From contig JAGOAX010000006.1 in assembly GCA_017983695.1 (NCBI GenBank), positions 124,001-188,000 on the forward strand: a stretch of DNA of 64,000 nt. The letters run 5' to 3'. Origin of the DNA: Ferruginibacter sp. GTDB lineage: Bacteria; Bacteroidota; Bacteroidia; Chitinophagales; Chitinophagaceae. Positions 52,608-61,071 of the stretch are shown piece after piece. Both the position numbers and the translations under genes were made by a program. How positions within the stretch are numbered: the stretch's first letter is position 1; each line of letters begins with the position of its first letter. The notes beneath the pieces are model-generated. The model did not search any database and had not been told where the DNA came from. It saw only the letters and a list, made by a program, of their open reading frames with translations.

Positions 52608-52810
52608 ATTTAAGCTGAATATAATTGTTTTACTACCTGTAAGGAAATGATAAAAAAATCAGCAACCGTCTTTCTTCTTTTCAACGCAGCATACTACAAT
52701 ATTAATCATTTTTTGCCGCTGGTGTTTCATTATTAAAAAAACAAAACAGCATTATGTTCTTTCATATTTTTTAAAGTAAATTACAGGAAATTAAATTCAT
52801 TTTTTAAGAC

Positions 52811-54091
52811 ATGAGAAAGTATTTTTTGCCCTGCTCAATTTTACCAGCAATAATTCTGCTCTGTATTACTTCAACTGCTTTTGCACAGGTAATACAAACC
52901 AACGCTAAGCCTAATGCAACTATAAACATGGAGCGGCTAAACCGTATAGATGAACTGGTGAACAGTTACATTAATAAAAACTGGCTTACCGGTGCGGTAA
53001 CCATTGTAATAAAAGATAACCAGTTGGTACAATACAAAGGCTATGGGCTTGCCGACGTTGATACTAAAAAGCCAATGGCAAAGGATGCCATATTCAGAAT
53101 TATGAGCCAGACAAAAGCCATAACAAGCGCAGGCATTTTAATATTGTTTGAACAGGGCAAATTTTTGTTAGATGACCCCATTTCCAATTTTATTCCGGCA
53201 TTTAAAAAAACTGTTGTGCTGGATAAATTTAATAAAGCCGACAGCACTTACACCACGGTGCCTGCAAAAAGAGAAATTACTTTCAGGGACCTGCTCACCC
53301 ATACTTCCGGTATTGATTATGCAGCTATTGGCACCGAAGAAATGCAGGCCATTTATGCAAAAGCCGGTGTACCATCCGGGCTTGGCTTTTTTAATACCGA
53401 TCTTTTAGAAAAAATGAATGTACTGGCAAAGCTGCCGCTAAAAAATCAACCCGGCGAAAAATTTTTGTATGGTTTAAATACCGATTTACTCGGCTGCCTT
53501 ATTGAAGTGATCAGCGGCACCAGCCTCGATGCATTTTTAAGAAAAAATATTTTTGAACCGATTGGTATGAAGGATACTTACTTTAATGTGCCTGCAGCAA
53601 AAGCCAACCGCATGGCTACGGTATATACCGAAGACAAAGATGAGCACATCATCAAATGGTCGCATGAGTTCAGGAATATTGATCCTGATTACCCGATGAT
53701 GAATACAAAATATTTTTCTGGTGGCGCAGGGCTTTCTTCCACTGCATTTGATTACGCCATTTTTTTACAAATGTTACTGAATGGCGGCAAATACAATGCC
53801 CACCAGGTTTTAGCACCACGTATTGTGGAGATGATGATAAGTGGTCAACTTGCGCCAAATGTTTTTGGTGATGATAATTTTGGCCTTGGCTTCGCAATCA
53901 CTTCCGAAATATCTGCAGCAAAGCAACCCCGTAACAAAGGCTCTTTTGCATGGGGCGGTTATTATGGCACTACATACTGGGCCGACCCAAAAGCACATTT
54001 GATATGCCTGCTACTAACACAACAAAATCCAAACAGCCATGGTGACCTGTCAGAAAAATTTGAAACGATAGTGTACAGCAGCCTTAAATAG
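52811..54091 (+). CDS. Serine hydrolase of the class C beta-lactamase family
   Basis: 426 residues with signal peptide (cleavage near FAQ, residue 26). The nucleophile motif is Ser99-Gln-Thr-Lys102 in IMSQTK; Tyr220 lies in YGLNTDLLG; HTSGIDY is the family mark after the SxxK helix. The C-terminal FAWGGYYGTTYWADP gives the third motif region. Members are beta-lactamases, esterases or D-amino-peptidases; exact substrate is open. Periplasmic or lipoprotein-free secretion expected. Confidence 0.87.
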   Translation: MRKYFLPCSILPAIILLCITSTAFAQVIQTNAKPNATINMERLNRIDELVNSYINKNWLTGAVTIVIKDNQLVQYKGYGLADVDTKKPMAKDAIFRIMSQTKAITSAGILILFEQGKFLLDDPISNFIPAFKKTVVLDKFNKADSTYTTVPAKREITFRDLLTHTSGIDYAAIGTEEMQAIYAKAGVPSGLGFFNTDLLEKMNVLAKLPLKNQPGEKFLYGLNTDLLGCLIEVISGTSLDAFLRKNIFEPIGMKDTYFNVPAAKANRMATVYTEDKDEHIIKWSHEFRNIDPDYPMMNTKYFSGGAGLSSTAFDYAIFLQMLLNGGKYNAHQVLAPRIVEMMISGQLAPNVFGDDNFGLGFAITSEISAAKQPRNKGSFAWGGYYGTTYWADPKAHLICLLLTQQNPNSHGDLSEKFETIVYSSLK

Positions 54092-54169
54092 ACTGTAGCA
54101 ACTTTTATTTATTATCACCGTCAAGATAATAAATTCTCTTAGTCATCGGCAACAAACACCGGTTTCATC

Positions 54170-54379
54170 TTATGTAAAAGATACACTTGCAGGCCAGCCA
54201 ATTACTTTCGAATTATTTCTTACTGCCAGTGTTGCATAAGGTGCCGGCAGTTTATCTGCATCTGAAAAATCCGGCACTGCAATATTATAAGCCTGTTTTG
54301 ATTGTATTGATTTTGTATTATTACATGCTGCAAAAAGCAGGCAACATAAAACAGGAGAAAATAAATATTTGAAGTTCAT
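54170..54379 (-). CDS. Small lipoprotein
   Basis: 69 residues from ATG 54379 (MNFKYLFSPVLCCLLFAAC); the frame opens further to 54406 but the internal Met gives a proper signal. Lipobox LFAAC with Cys19. The short mature part (VPDFSDADKLPAPYATLAVRNNSKVIGW) has no known family. Convergent to the serine hydrolase gene, divergent from rnhA. Confidence 0.6.
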   Translation of the reverse strand: MNFKYLFSPVLCCLLFAACNNTKSIQSKQAYNIAVPDFSDADKLPAPYATLAVRNNSKVIGWPASVSFT

Positions 54380-54519
54380 AAATGACAGGTTTATATAAAA
54401 AAACAATATTGTGTTTTAACAGGAAAAGAGAAAAATGTTCGCTGATTACAAGCTCAACCCTTTAGTTTTGCAGGCAAGTTTAAAGCGGTAACATTTATTA
54501 GCAAAAGAATCAGTAAACA

Positions 54520-54981
54520 ATGATAAAAATTTATACCGATGGCGCAGCAAGAGGCAATCCGGGCCCTGGTGGTTATGGCGCAATATTGATGTACAATAAC
54601 CATCGTAAAGAATTATCTAAAGGCTACCGCCTTACCACCAACAACCGCATGGAATTACTGGCTGTAATTACTGCACTGGAAGCACTGACCAAGATTGAAC
54701 ACCCGGTACATATTTATTCCGATAGCCAGTATGTGGTAAGGGCTATTAGCGAAGGCTGGCTGAACACCTGGATAAAAACAAATTTTAAAGGCGGCAAAAA
54801 AAACAGTGATCTGTGGAAGAAATATTATGAGGTTTCCCGAAGATTTAAGATTACAATGCACTGGGTAAAAGGCCATGCCACCAACCCATTCAATAACCGC
54901 TGCGACGAACTGGCTACCGCTGCTGCCGACGGAACAGATTTAGCTGTTGATGAATGGTACGAAGAAAACAAAGACGCCTGA
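54520..54981 (+). CDS. rnhA: Ribonuclease HI
   Basis: 153 residues. The active-site carboxylates are all seen: Asp7 in IYTDGAARGNPG, Glu45 in RMELLAV, Asp68 in IYSDSQYV and Asp129 in NNRCDELA; His119 is in KGHA. It removes RNA of RNA-DNA hybrids. Length is normal. A TAGTTTTG -7-like box lies at 54463-54470, with no clear TTG at the usual distance. Confidence 0.97.
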   Translation: MIKIYTDGAARGNPGPGGYGAILMYNNHRKELSKGYRLTTNNRMELLAVITALEALTKIEHPVHIYSDSQYVVRAISEGWLNTWIKTNFKGGKKNSDLWKKYYEVSRRFKITMHWVKGHATNPFNNRCDELATAAADGTDLAVDEWYEENKDA

Positions 54982-54986
54982 AAATA

Positions 54987-55019
54987 AAAAAGCCATCTCA
55001 TTTAATTAGATGGCTTTTA
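54987..55019. terminator. Bidirectional terminator between rnhA and the DUF6580 gene
   Basis: Stem AAAAGCCATCT/AGATGGCTTTT with A run before and T run after (stem core 54991-54998 with 55008-55015). Serves the two converging genes. Confidence 0.85.
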
Positions 55020-55035
55020 AAAATACATTTATAGT

Positions 55036-55593
55036 TTACGCTACCGCTTTTTTTGCTGCAACGTTTTGAACCAGGTAATAAGTACCAAATAAAACTCCGC
55101 TATACACAAGGTCTGCCGCTATGCTCGTTCTGAAAAACGGTATCGCCTTTACATAACAATCTATAAAGCCATTGAAATTTTGTGGGTAAGTATGGTAGAT
55201 TGGGTTATCAATTAAAAAGAAAGACAAATTACTCAGCACAAAAAATATAACTGAAGAAACCAATGAATAGCCAATAACTTTTGGTACACTTATTTTTTTA
55301 AGCGAAAAAGCCAATACCGTAATTAAAGCAAAAATACCGTAGCCCACCAATTGGCCCCAACCCCAAAAACCTGTACCTGCGCTTACCATTTCAAGCATGA
55401 TGTCGGATAAAAGCATAGAAACAATAGGCAATGCAAAAGCAAGCTTTTTGTTGGTAAATGTAGCGCCTGCAAAAATGGCCATACCCACCATTGGGCTGAA
55501 ATTATAGTTAGGAAATAATAATACTCTTGATATTGCAGCTACCAGTACTAATAATACTGCGATAATGACAGATGTTTTGTTTTGTTGTTGCAT
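55036..55593 (-). CDS. DUF6580 membrane protein
   Basis: 185 residues from ATG 55593 (MQQQNKTSVIIAVLLVLVAAISRVLLFP); an upstream frame to 55710 overlaps yraN and is rejected. Five or six membrane helices with FSPMVGMAIFAGATFTNKKLAFALPIVSMLLSDIMLE, the DUF6580 core, and YPQNFNGFIDCYVKAIPFFRTSIAADLVYSGVLFG at the C-terminus. Distantly like ECF-type S components; transported substrate unknown. Confidence 0.85.
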   Translation of the reverse strand: MQQQNKTSVIIAVLLVLVAAISRVLLFPNYNFSPMVGMAIFAGATFTNKKLAFALPIVSMLLSDIMLEMVSAGTGFWGWGQLVGYGIFALITVLAFSLKKISVPKVIGYSLVSSVIFFVLSNLSFFLIDNPIYHTYPQNFNGFIDCYVKAIPFFRTSIAADLVYSGVLFGTYYLVQNVAAKKAVA

Positions 55594-55666
55594 TCTTAAA
55601 TCTTTGCTGCAAAAATAGGTAATAATTGTTTTTTCGTGGCATTTTATAAAAGCAATTATCCTCAAC

Positions 55667-55694
55667 TTGTTAATTACCATTTTAAATACCTTTG
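55667..55694 (+). promoter_or_regulatory. Promoter of yraN (-33/-7 type)
   Basis: TTG at 55667-55669, 17-bp spacer, TACCTTTG at 55687-55694. The start codon is only 4 bp further, so transcription probably begins at or near the ATG and the message may be leaderless. Confidence 0.6.
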
Positions 55695-55698
55695 AAAT

Positions 55699-56055
55699 AT
55701 GGCACACCACAATAAAACCGGCAGTTTGGGCGAAGGGCTGGCTGCTGATTATCTTGCTGCAAAAGGATTTGCCCTATTGCACCAAAACTGGCGGCACAGC
55801 CATTGGGAAGTGGATATAATTGCCAGCAAAGAAAACGTATTACATTTTATAGAAGTAAAAACCAGACGCACAAAAAAATTTGGCCACCCCGAAGAAAGTG
55901 TTACCAAAAAGAAAATTCAAAACCTCATTAATGCATCGGAAGAATATTTGTACCAGTTCCCTGAATGGAAAAGAATTCAATTCGATATTCTTTCCATTAC
56001 CATTTTAAAAAATGAACCAGCAGAATATTTTTTTATTGAAGATGTGTATGTTTAA
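55699..56055 (+). CDS. YraN family protein (UPF0102)
   Basis: 118 residues of the endonuclease-like UPF0102 family. Motifs: GSLGEGLAADYLAAKGFALLHQNWRHSHWEVDIIA, then FIEVKTRR, the E-D-ExK style nuclease core (Asp in VDII, Glu-Val-Lys). Function in the cell is unproven. Its stop touches the stop of the converging cysteine-cluster gene. Confidence 0.92.
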   Translation: MAHHNKTGSLGEGLAADYLAAKGFALLHQNWRHSHWEVDIIASKENVLHFIEVKTRRTKKFGHPEESVTKKKIQNLINASEEYLYQFPEWKRIQFDILSITILKNEPAEYFFIEDVYV

Positions 56056-56562
56056 TTAACCGGCACTCATTGCCGCCTGCATCTTCTCCACCAGTTTATA
56101 GGTAGCCGGGCAGTATTCGATATTTTGTTTATGTACATGTATGTACTCCGTCATTTTCTTTTTTGGTAAATGCGGAAAACCCGAGCAATCTAAAGGGCGT
56201 ATTTCGTAAATAGAGCACTTATTATCTTTTAAATTTAAAAACTGGCAGGGTTGTTTTTTATTTTGCCAATCTTTATCCCTTTTTTCATACATGAGCCATT
56301 GTGCTTTAAACTCAGCAGGGGTTTGTTTAAAATGCGCTGCAATTCTTTTTATATCTGCCGTAGTGTAAGTTGGCGTCATGGTTTTGCAGCAATTGGCACA
56401 GGTAAGGCAATCCACTTCTTTCCATACTTCCGGTTCAAGTGCAGCAGTCATTTTATCTAAACCACGTGGGGGATTTTTTTCAATCTTGGTAAGAAACCGT
56501 TTCAATGATCTTTTATTATACCTTACTTTTTGTTTAAAGGAACGGAGATTTACTGCCTGCAT
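56056..56562 (-). CDS. YkgJ-type cysteine cluster protein
   Basis: 168 residues. The Cys set CLTCANCC (about 54-61) plus PCQFLNLKDNKCSIYEIRPLDCSGFP (about 101-126) forms a zinc- or iron-sulfur-binding cluster of the YkgJ/CxxCxxCC family. The N-terminal 45 residues are basic. Function unknown, possibly a redox or maturation role. Tail-to-tail with yraN. Confidence 0.88.
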   Translation of the reverse strand: MQAVNLRSFKQKVRYNKRSLKRFLTKIEKNPPRGLDKMTAALEPEVWKEVDCLTCANCCKTMTPTYTTADIKRIAAHFKQTPAEFKAQWLMYEKRDKDWQNKKQPCQFLNLKDNKCSIYEIRPLDCSGFPHLPKKKMTEYIHVHKQNIEYCPATYKLVEKMQAAMSAG

Positions 56563-56635
56563 CTTGAATTTATATTGCTGTTTATGAAATTAAAGCAGCG
56601 AAAATAACGTATAATTGTTTTATTTGCGCTAATCT

Positions 56636-57532
56636 ATGTGGGACGCTTACAAAAAAGGATATAAAGCCTGGCTGCAGCTGGAAAAATCGCTGGCAGCTAA
56701 TTCTGTTGAAGCCTACCTGCGTGACATTGATAAACTTACCCTCTTCTTATCTGAAAAAGAAACTAAAACCCCTCAACAGGTAACATTAAAAGACCTGGAG
56801 CGGTTTGTAAAATGGGTTGCCGAACTGGGGATGACACCATCATCTCAGGCAAGAATAATTTCGGGCCTGCGGAGTTTTTATAAATACTGTTTGCTGGAAC
56901 AGATCACCAACAACGATCCTACCGTTTTACTGGAAGCCCCTAAATTAAAACGTGCCTTACCGGATGTACTGAGTTTTGAAGAAATAGAAAACATTATTGC
57001 ACAGATCGACCTGAGCAAACCGGAAGGCGGCAGAAACAAAGCCATGCTGGAAACATTATACAGTTGTGGCTTAAGGGTAACAGAACTGGTGAACTTAAAG
57101 TTAAGCTGTTTGTATTTAGATGTGGGTTTTGTAAGGGTGATTGGTAAAGGTGATAAAGAAAGATTGGTTCCCATTGGCAGCGATGCTATTAAATACATTA
57201 AAATTTACAGGGACGATATACGGGTGCATATTGCCGTAAAAAAAGGGCAGGAAGATATTTTGTTTTTAAACCGCAGGGGAAGTAAACTTACAAGGGTAAT
57301 GGTTTTTTTAATATTGAAAGAGCTGACCAAAAAAGCTGGCATTACAAAGAATATTTCGCCGCATACTTTCCGGCATTCTTTTGCTACCCATTTGGTTGAA
57401 GGTGGCGCCGATTTACGGGCTGTACAGGAAATGCTGGGCCACGAAAGCATAACCACCACAGAAATTTATACGCATTTAGACAGGGAATTTTTAAGAAATA
57501 CGCTGCAGCAATTTCATCCTGCCTTTAAATAA
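56636..57532 (+). CDS. xerD: Tyrosine recombinase XerD
   Basis: 298 residues, the normal Xer length. SAM-like core-binding domain (1-95) followed by the catalytic domain: Arg in YSCGLRVTEL, His and Arg in SPHTFRHSFATHL, His in MLGHESITTTEIYTHLD with Tyr as nucleophile. Resolves chromosome dimers at dif with XerC. Xer family versus element integrase is decided by length, chromosomal context and VEGGADLRAVQEMLGH. Confidence 0.93.
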   Translation: MWDAYKKGYKAWLQLEKSLAANSVEAYLRDIDKLTLFLSEKETKTPQQVTLKDLERFVKWVAELGMTPSSQARIISGLRSFYKYCLLEQITNNDPTVLLEAPKLKRALPDVLSFEEIENIIAQIDLSKPEGGRNKAMLETLYSCGLRVTELVNLKLSCLYLDVGFVRVIGKGDKERLVPIGSDAIKYIKIYRDDIRVHIAVKKGQEDILFLNRRGSKLTRVMVFLILKELTKKAGITKNISPHTFRHSFATHLVEGGADLRAVQEMLGHESITTTEIYTHLDREFLRNTLQQFHPAFK

Positions 57533-57599
57533 AAACCGGCCCGATGCTCCTGCTTGGATTACTCTGTGAGGTAAACATCATGGCCGGCGTAAGAACCAA

Positions 57600-58643
57600 C
57601 TACTGAAGAATTAAATTATTTGTGCTTATTAACCTGTTATTGCTATCAACCAAACGGACAAAATAAGTTCCGCCGCTCCACCTGCTGTCTGTTTGTACTT
57701 TATCGATAAGCTCTTTTGCGGTGGCATAAATCTGTTTTTGTAAAACCGTTCTTCCGGCTGCATCTACTATCTGAATATTGTATTTACCTGTTTGTTTTAA
57801 TCTAAGCACCAGCGTAAATAAATTGCCACGCTGTACAGGATTAGGATAAATATTTACTTCTGTAGATTTAAATAAAACCAGTTTAAACAAAAATGACTTT
57901 ACGGTATCTATAACTGATACCTTTTTTGTTTGCACACTTGAAACTGCCCCCATCATTATTCTTCCTTTTATTGTTCCGTAACTAATCAGCATTACAGTAT
58001 CTAAAGTTGTATTAGCTGCTTTTTCTAAAATAATGTTTTGTGCAACAGCGATAGCAGCCGGAGATAGCTCTATGGTTTTAAATCCTACGGCAGAAATTTC
58101 AAGAATTGTATTTTCAGTTACACTTGTAATTGAAAACTCTCCGGTATGGTCAGCACTAACCCCTGTATTTGTTCCCTTTATTTTTATTGAGGCAAATGAA
58201 ACAGGGTTATCCTCTTTATCAGTTATTTTGCAGGCAACAACCTTGCTCCTGTTGATAGCAAGCTCTCCAACTTTTCCCTGCAATGTTGTGAATACATCTT
58301 TTTTTGCCGGCACAATAATTACCCGCCCTTGTGCCTGCGCTTTCATTGTCGTTTTTGAAAAAAACAAAAAGAACATGGCTGCATAATTCCAATACCGGAA
58401 TTTTGCTTTTTTAATTTCTTTGGGCATTGTTATAGCCCTGTCCAGCTGATCGGGGTAAGCCCTGCCACAAACCTTTTCACTTTTTAAGGAAGAAAAATAA
58501 TTTAATACTTCACTATCGCTCATTGTGCTAAAATCAATTACTTCTTTGGCGCAGGCATTACAAAATCGGCCTTGTTGTGTTGGATTCATGTCATGCCAGT
58601 TTTGATGGCATGGCTCCGGAATGGAGAGTTGAAGTTGCTGCAT
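57600..58643 (-). CDS. T9SS type A sorting-domain protein with cytosolic-type Cys motif
   Basis: 347 residues. The N-terminus is IPEPCHQNWHDMNPTQQGRFCNACAKEVIDF, a zinc-ribbon-like Cys motif, with no signal peptide. A hydrophobic stretch (about 85-100; YWNYAAMFFLFFSK) precedes AQGRV and a carboxypeptidase-regulatory-like domain (about 130-210). The C-terminus has VNIYPNPVQRGNLFTLVL ... VDAAGRTV ... GTYFVRLVDSNNRLI, a T9SS type A sorting domain. So the protein may be anchored by an internal signal anchor. Function unknown. Confidence 0.75.
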   Translation of the reverse strand: MQQLQLSIPEPCHQNWHDMNPTQQGRFCNACAKEVIDFSTMSDSEVLNYFSSLKSEKVCGRAYPDQLDRAITMPKEIKKAKFRYWNYAAMFFLFFSKTTMKAQAQGRVIIVPAKKDVFTTLQGKVGELAINRSKVVACKITDKEDNPVSFASIKIKGTNTGVSADHTGEFSITSVTENTILEISAVGFKTIELSPAAIAVAQNIILEKAANTTLDTVMLISYGTIKGRIMMGAVSSVQTKKVSVIDTVKSFLFKLVLFKSTEVNIYPNPVQRGNLFTLVLRLKQTGKYNIQIVDAAGRTVLQKQIYATAKELIDKVQTDSRWSGGTYFVRLVDSNNRLISTNNLILQ

Positions 58644-58724
58644 AAGCGTTAATTTGTAATACTGATGCAGCCGTTTTCAGTATTACATAAATTGCTAAAA
58701 ATACTTTCTTTGAGATGAGATAAA

Positions 58725-59525
58725 TTACTTCTGCTCCAGCATCATTTGTTGCTGAAACGAAACAGACTCGGTGTAAACGGTATTGGTAACCTTTTTACGG
58801 TAGTTTTTAAAGATGCTTAGCCAGCGTAATTTCAGCACTCCTAAAATGCCTTCTTTTACAATACCCTTATTCATTTTACTGGCGCCTAATTCACGGTCGA
58901 TAAATGTAATAGGTACTTCAACTATTTTAAAGCCTAATTTCCAGGCAGCAAACTTCATTTCAATCTGGAAAGCGTAACCCACAAAACTGATACCTTCCAG
59001 ATTTATTGTTTCCAGTACTTCTTTCCTGTAACATACAAAACCGGCAGTGGGATCTTTAACGGGCATCCAGGTTATTAAACGGGTATATAATGATGCTCCC
59101 TTTGATAATAAAATACGATTGGCAGGCCAGTTTTCAAGAGCGCCGCCTTTTACATATCTTGAACCAACTGCAACTCCTGCACCATCTTTGCATGCTGTAT
59201 ATAAACGTTCCAGGTCATTTGGGTTATGAGAAAAATCGGCATCCATTTCAAAAATAAAACGATAGCCTTTATCAATAGCCCATTTAAAGCCGTAAATATA
59301 TGCAGTACCTAATCCCAGCTTACCCCTGCGTTCTTCTAAAAAAAGCTGACCGGGATATTTTGCAAATAATGATTTTACAATTGCTGCAGTACCATCAGGA
59401 GAATTATCATCAATAATTAAAACATGGTATTGCTGGCCCAAACCAATTACGGCACCAATAATACTTTGGATATTTTCCTTTTCGTTGTATGTAGGTATGA
59501 TGACTAATTTTTCCAATGCATGCAT
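58725..59525 (-). CDS. Polyprenyl-phosphate mannosyltransferase-like GT2
   Basis: 266 residues, GT2 glycosyltransferase of the dolichyl-phosphate-mannose synthase type. Seen: VIIPTYNEKENI (8-19), IIDDNSPDGT (37-46), FEMDADFSHNP (about 91-101), the DxD metal motif, and GSRYVKGG. It transfers a sugar, likely mannose from GDP, to a polyprenyl phosphate. TAAATTTG on the minus strand (59536-59543) is a -7-type box close to the start. Confidence 0.9.
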   Translation of the reverse strand: MHALEKLVIIPTYNEKENIQSIIGAVIGLGQQYHVLIIDDNSPDGTAAIVKSLFAKYPGQLFLEERRGKLGLGTAYIYGFKWAIDKGYRFIFEMDADFSHNPNDLERLYTACKDGAGVAVGSRYVKGGALENWPANRILLSKGASLYTRLITWMPVKDPTAGFVCYRKEVLETINLEGISFVGYAFQIEMKFAAWKLGFKIVEVPITFIDRELGASKMNKGIVKEGILGVLKLRWLSIFKNYRKKVTNTVYTESVSFQQQMMLEQK

Positions 59526-59590
59526 TTGAACAAATCAAATTTACAAAATTTTACTTAATGCTAAACACACATATTATCCGCAAAAGGCAT

Positions 59591-60361
59591 TTAATTATTT
59601 TTTAACAGGGTTCTGTTTAATATTTCGGTTAGTTTTTGCTTTGTATGCAGGGGAAAATCACCCCTCATCATCCAGTCATAGTATTGAGGTTCAGCCTTTA
59701 GCACATCTGCAACCGACCTTCCTTTATGTTTGCCAAAATTAAATATCTCTACCCCTTTATCATCAAAACCAAAGCGGCGGGCATAATCTACAATTTTATC
59801 TTCGCCAATTACACTCAATACTGATTCTACTGAGTTACCAAGATTTCCGTATCGTTTAAGTTGTGCTAAAAACACATCAATGGTTGCACTAACATCAGCT
59901 TCTGCACTATGTGCATCTACCAGTTCTTTTTCGCAAAAGAATTTATAGGCAGCGGTAAGTGTTCTTGGCTCCATGGTGTAAAATATATGTTGCACATCCA
60001 CCATTTTCCTTTTGCTTAGATCAATTTCAAGGCCAACACGTAAAAATTCTTCCATTAAAATAGGAATATCAAAACGGTTACTGTTATAGCCGCCAAGGTC
60101 GCAATTTTCAATAAACACCTTCACTTCGTTGGCAACCTGTTTAAATGTAGGTGCATCTTTCACCATCTCATCGGTAATACCATGTATATCGCTTGATGAT
60201 TTTGGTATGGGCATTTGAGGGTTGATCAGTTTACGCTTTACCTGCCGGGTATCATCGGGCAGCAATTTTATTATGGCAATTTCTACAATACGGTCAGTTG
60301 AAAGGCTTACTCCGGTGGTTTCAAGGTCGATAAAGGCAATTGGACGTTTAAGTTGTAACAT
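59591..60361 (-). CDS. DnaQ-like 3'-5' exonuclease
   Basis: 256 residues. DEDDh exonuclease motifs: Asp12 and Glu14 in FIDLETTGV, GYNSNRFDIPIL at about 92-103, and DAHSAEADVSATIDV at about 148-162. The C-terminal part (about 205-256; FNFGKHKGRSVADVLKAEPQYYDWMMRGDF) is a small extra domain common in bacterial exonucleases of this type. Could be a proofreading subunit or a stand-alone repair enzyme; no polymerase gene is adjacent. Confidence 0.9.
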   Translation of the reverse strand: MLQLKRPIAFIDLETTGVSLSTDRIVEIAIIKLLPDDTRQVKRKLINPQMPIPKSSSDIHGITDEMVKDAPTFKQVANEVKVFIENCDLGGYNSNRFDIPILMEEFLRVGLEIDLSKRKMVDVQHIFYTMEPRTLTAAYKFFCEKELVDAHSAEADVSATIDVFLAQLKRYGNLGNSVESVLSVIGEDKIVDYARRFGFDDKGVEIFNFGKHKGRSVADVLKAEPQYYDWMMRGDFPLHTKQKLTEILNRTLLKNN

Positions 60362-60481
60362 GGTTAATGGAAGGTTATTTTTAATTTATTGTGGTTTCAG
60401 GGCTAAATTAGCTTAGTTTTTGCAATGATTTTATGAGTGAAGGTAATATTTACTGGATTTCGTCGTTTACCGTTGATAATT

Positions 60482-60489
60482 TATCTTTG
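60482..60489 (+). promoter_or_regulatory. -7 promoter box before small lipoprotein gene
   Basis: TATCTTTG matches TAnnTTTG, 51 bp before the ATG at 60540. The upstream -33 element is not clear. Likely drives the lipoprotein and ytxJ genes. Confidence 0.45.
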
Positions 60490-60539
60490 CAAAAAGATAA
60501 GAACTACAATAATAGTTTTTTTAACCTGAAATTTTAAAC

Positions 60540-60659
60540 ATGAAAAGAGTTTTTTTTGTTTTTGCCCTGATTACACTAATGGCAGCAGTATTTACCAGTT
60601 GTACCAGCAGCCGTAAGTCAAGAAGCGGTTGTCCCGGAACAGAAGGTATCATTCATTAA
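60540..60659 (+). CDS. Tiny lipoprotein (39 residues)
   Basis: ATG at 60540, stop TAA at 60657-60659. It encodes MKRVFFVFALITLMAAVFTSC followed by a short Ser/Arg-rich tail. The lipobox ends VFTSC with Cys near residue 21. Only 18 residues remain after lipidation. Such very short lipoproteins are common in Bacteroidetes. It precedes ytxJ by 13 bp and probably shares a transcript. Confidence 0.75.
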   Translation: MKRVFFVFALITLMAAVFTSCTSSRKSRSGCPGTEGIIH

Positions 60660-60672
60660 TTAAGCAACAGCT

Positions 60673-61008
60673 ATGAACTGGATGGACTTAACTAATGAGC
60701 TTGAGTTAGATAATATCAAAGCATCATCTAACCAAAAGCCACAATTAATTTTTAAGCACAGCACCCGCTGCTCTATAAGCAGCATGGCAAAAAGCCGGCT
60801 TGAGCGGAGTTTACAGCCTGAAGGAATAGATTTTCACTTTCTTGATCTGATCAAGCACCGTCAATTATCCAATAAAATTGCTGAAGATTTTGCTGTTTAT
60901 CATGAATCGCCACAGGTACTTTTAATTAAAAACGGTGAATGTGTTTATGATGAAAGCCACAGCGGTATTGATATGAATGATATACTTGAACAGGTAGCAT
61001 TAAACTGA
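60673..61008 (+). CDS. ytxJ: Bacillithiol system redox-active protein YtxJ
   Basis: 111 residues of the YtxJ (DUF2847) family with thioredoxin-like fold. KPQLIFKHSTRCSISSMAKSR holds the redox Cys33 in the TRCSISS motif, and VYHESPQVLLIKNGECVYDESHSGI is the second half of the fold. Acts as a bacilliredoxin-like monothiol protein. Supports bacillithiol use in this organism. Confidence 0.92.
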   Translation: MNWMDLTNELELDNIKASSNQKPQLIFKHSTRCSISSMAKSRLERSLQPEGIDFHFLDLIKHRQLSNKIAEDFAVYHESPQVLLIKNGECVYDESHSGIDMNDILEQVALN

Positions 61009-61028
61009 ACTAACCCAATAATTATATA

Positions 61029-61063
61029 AAAGCTTCAGCAGTTTATTGTTGAAGCTTTTTTTT
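61029..61063. terminator. Bidirectional terminator after ytxJ
   Basis: Stem AAAGCTTCA/TGAAGCTTT (61029-61037 with 61050-61058) followed by T run. Lies between the converging ytxJ and the large minus-strand gene. Confidence 0.85.
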
Positions 61064-61071
61064 GTACCTGA

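Noticed and set aside
51634..52650. Plus-strand frames of 150 and 169 codons
   Set aside because: Antisense shadows of the GntP permease gene.
55594..55710. 39-codon extension of the DUF6580 gene
   Set aside because: It overlaps the divergent yraN start and its promoter; the family start is at 55593.
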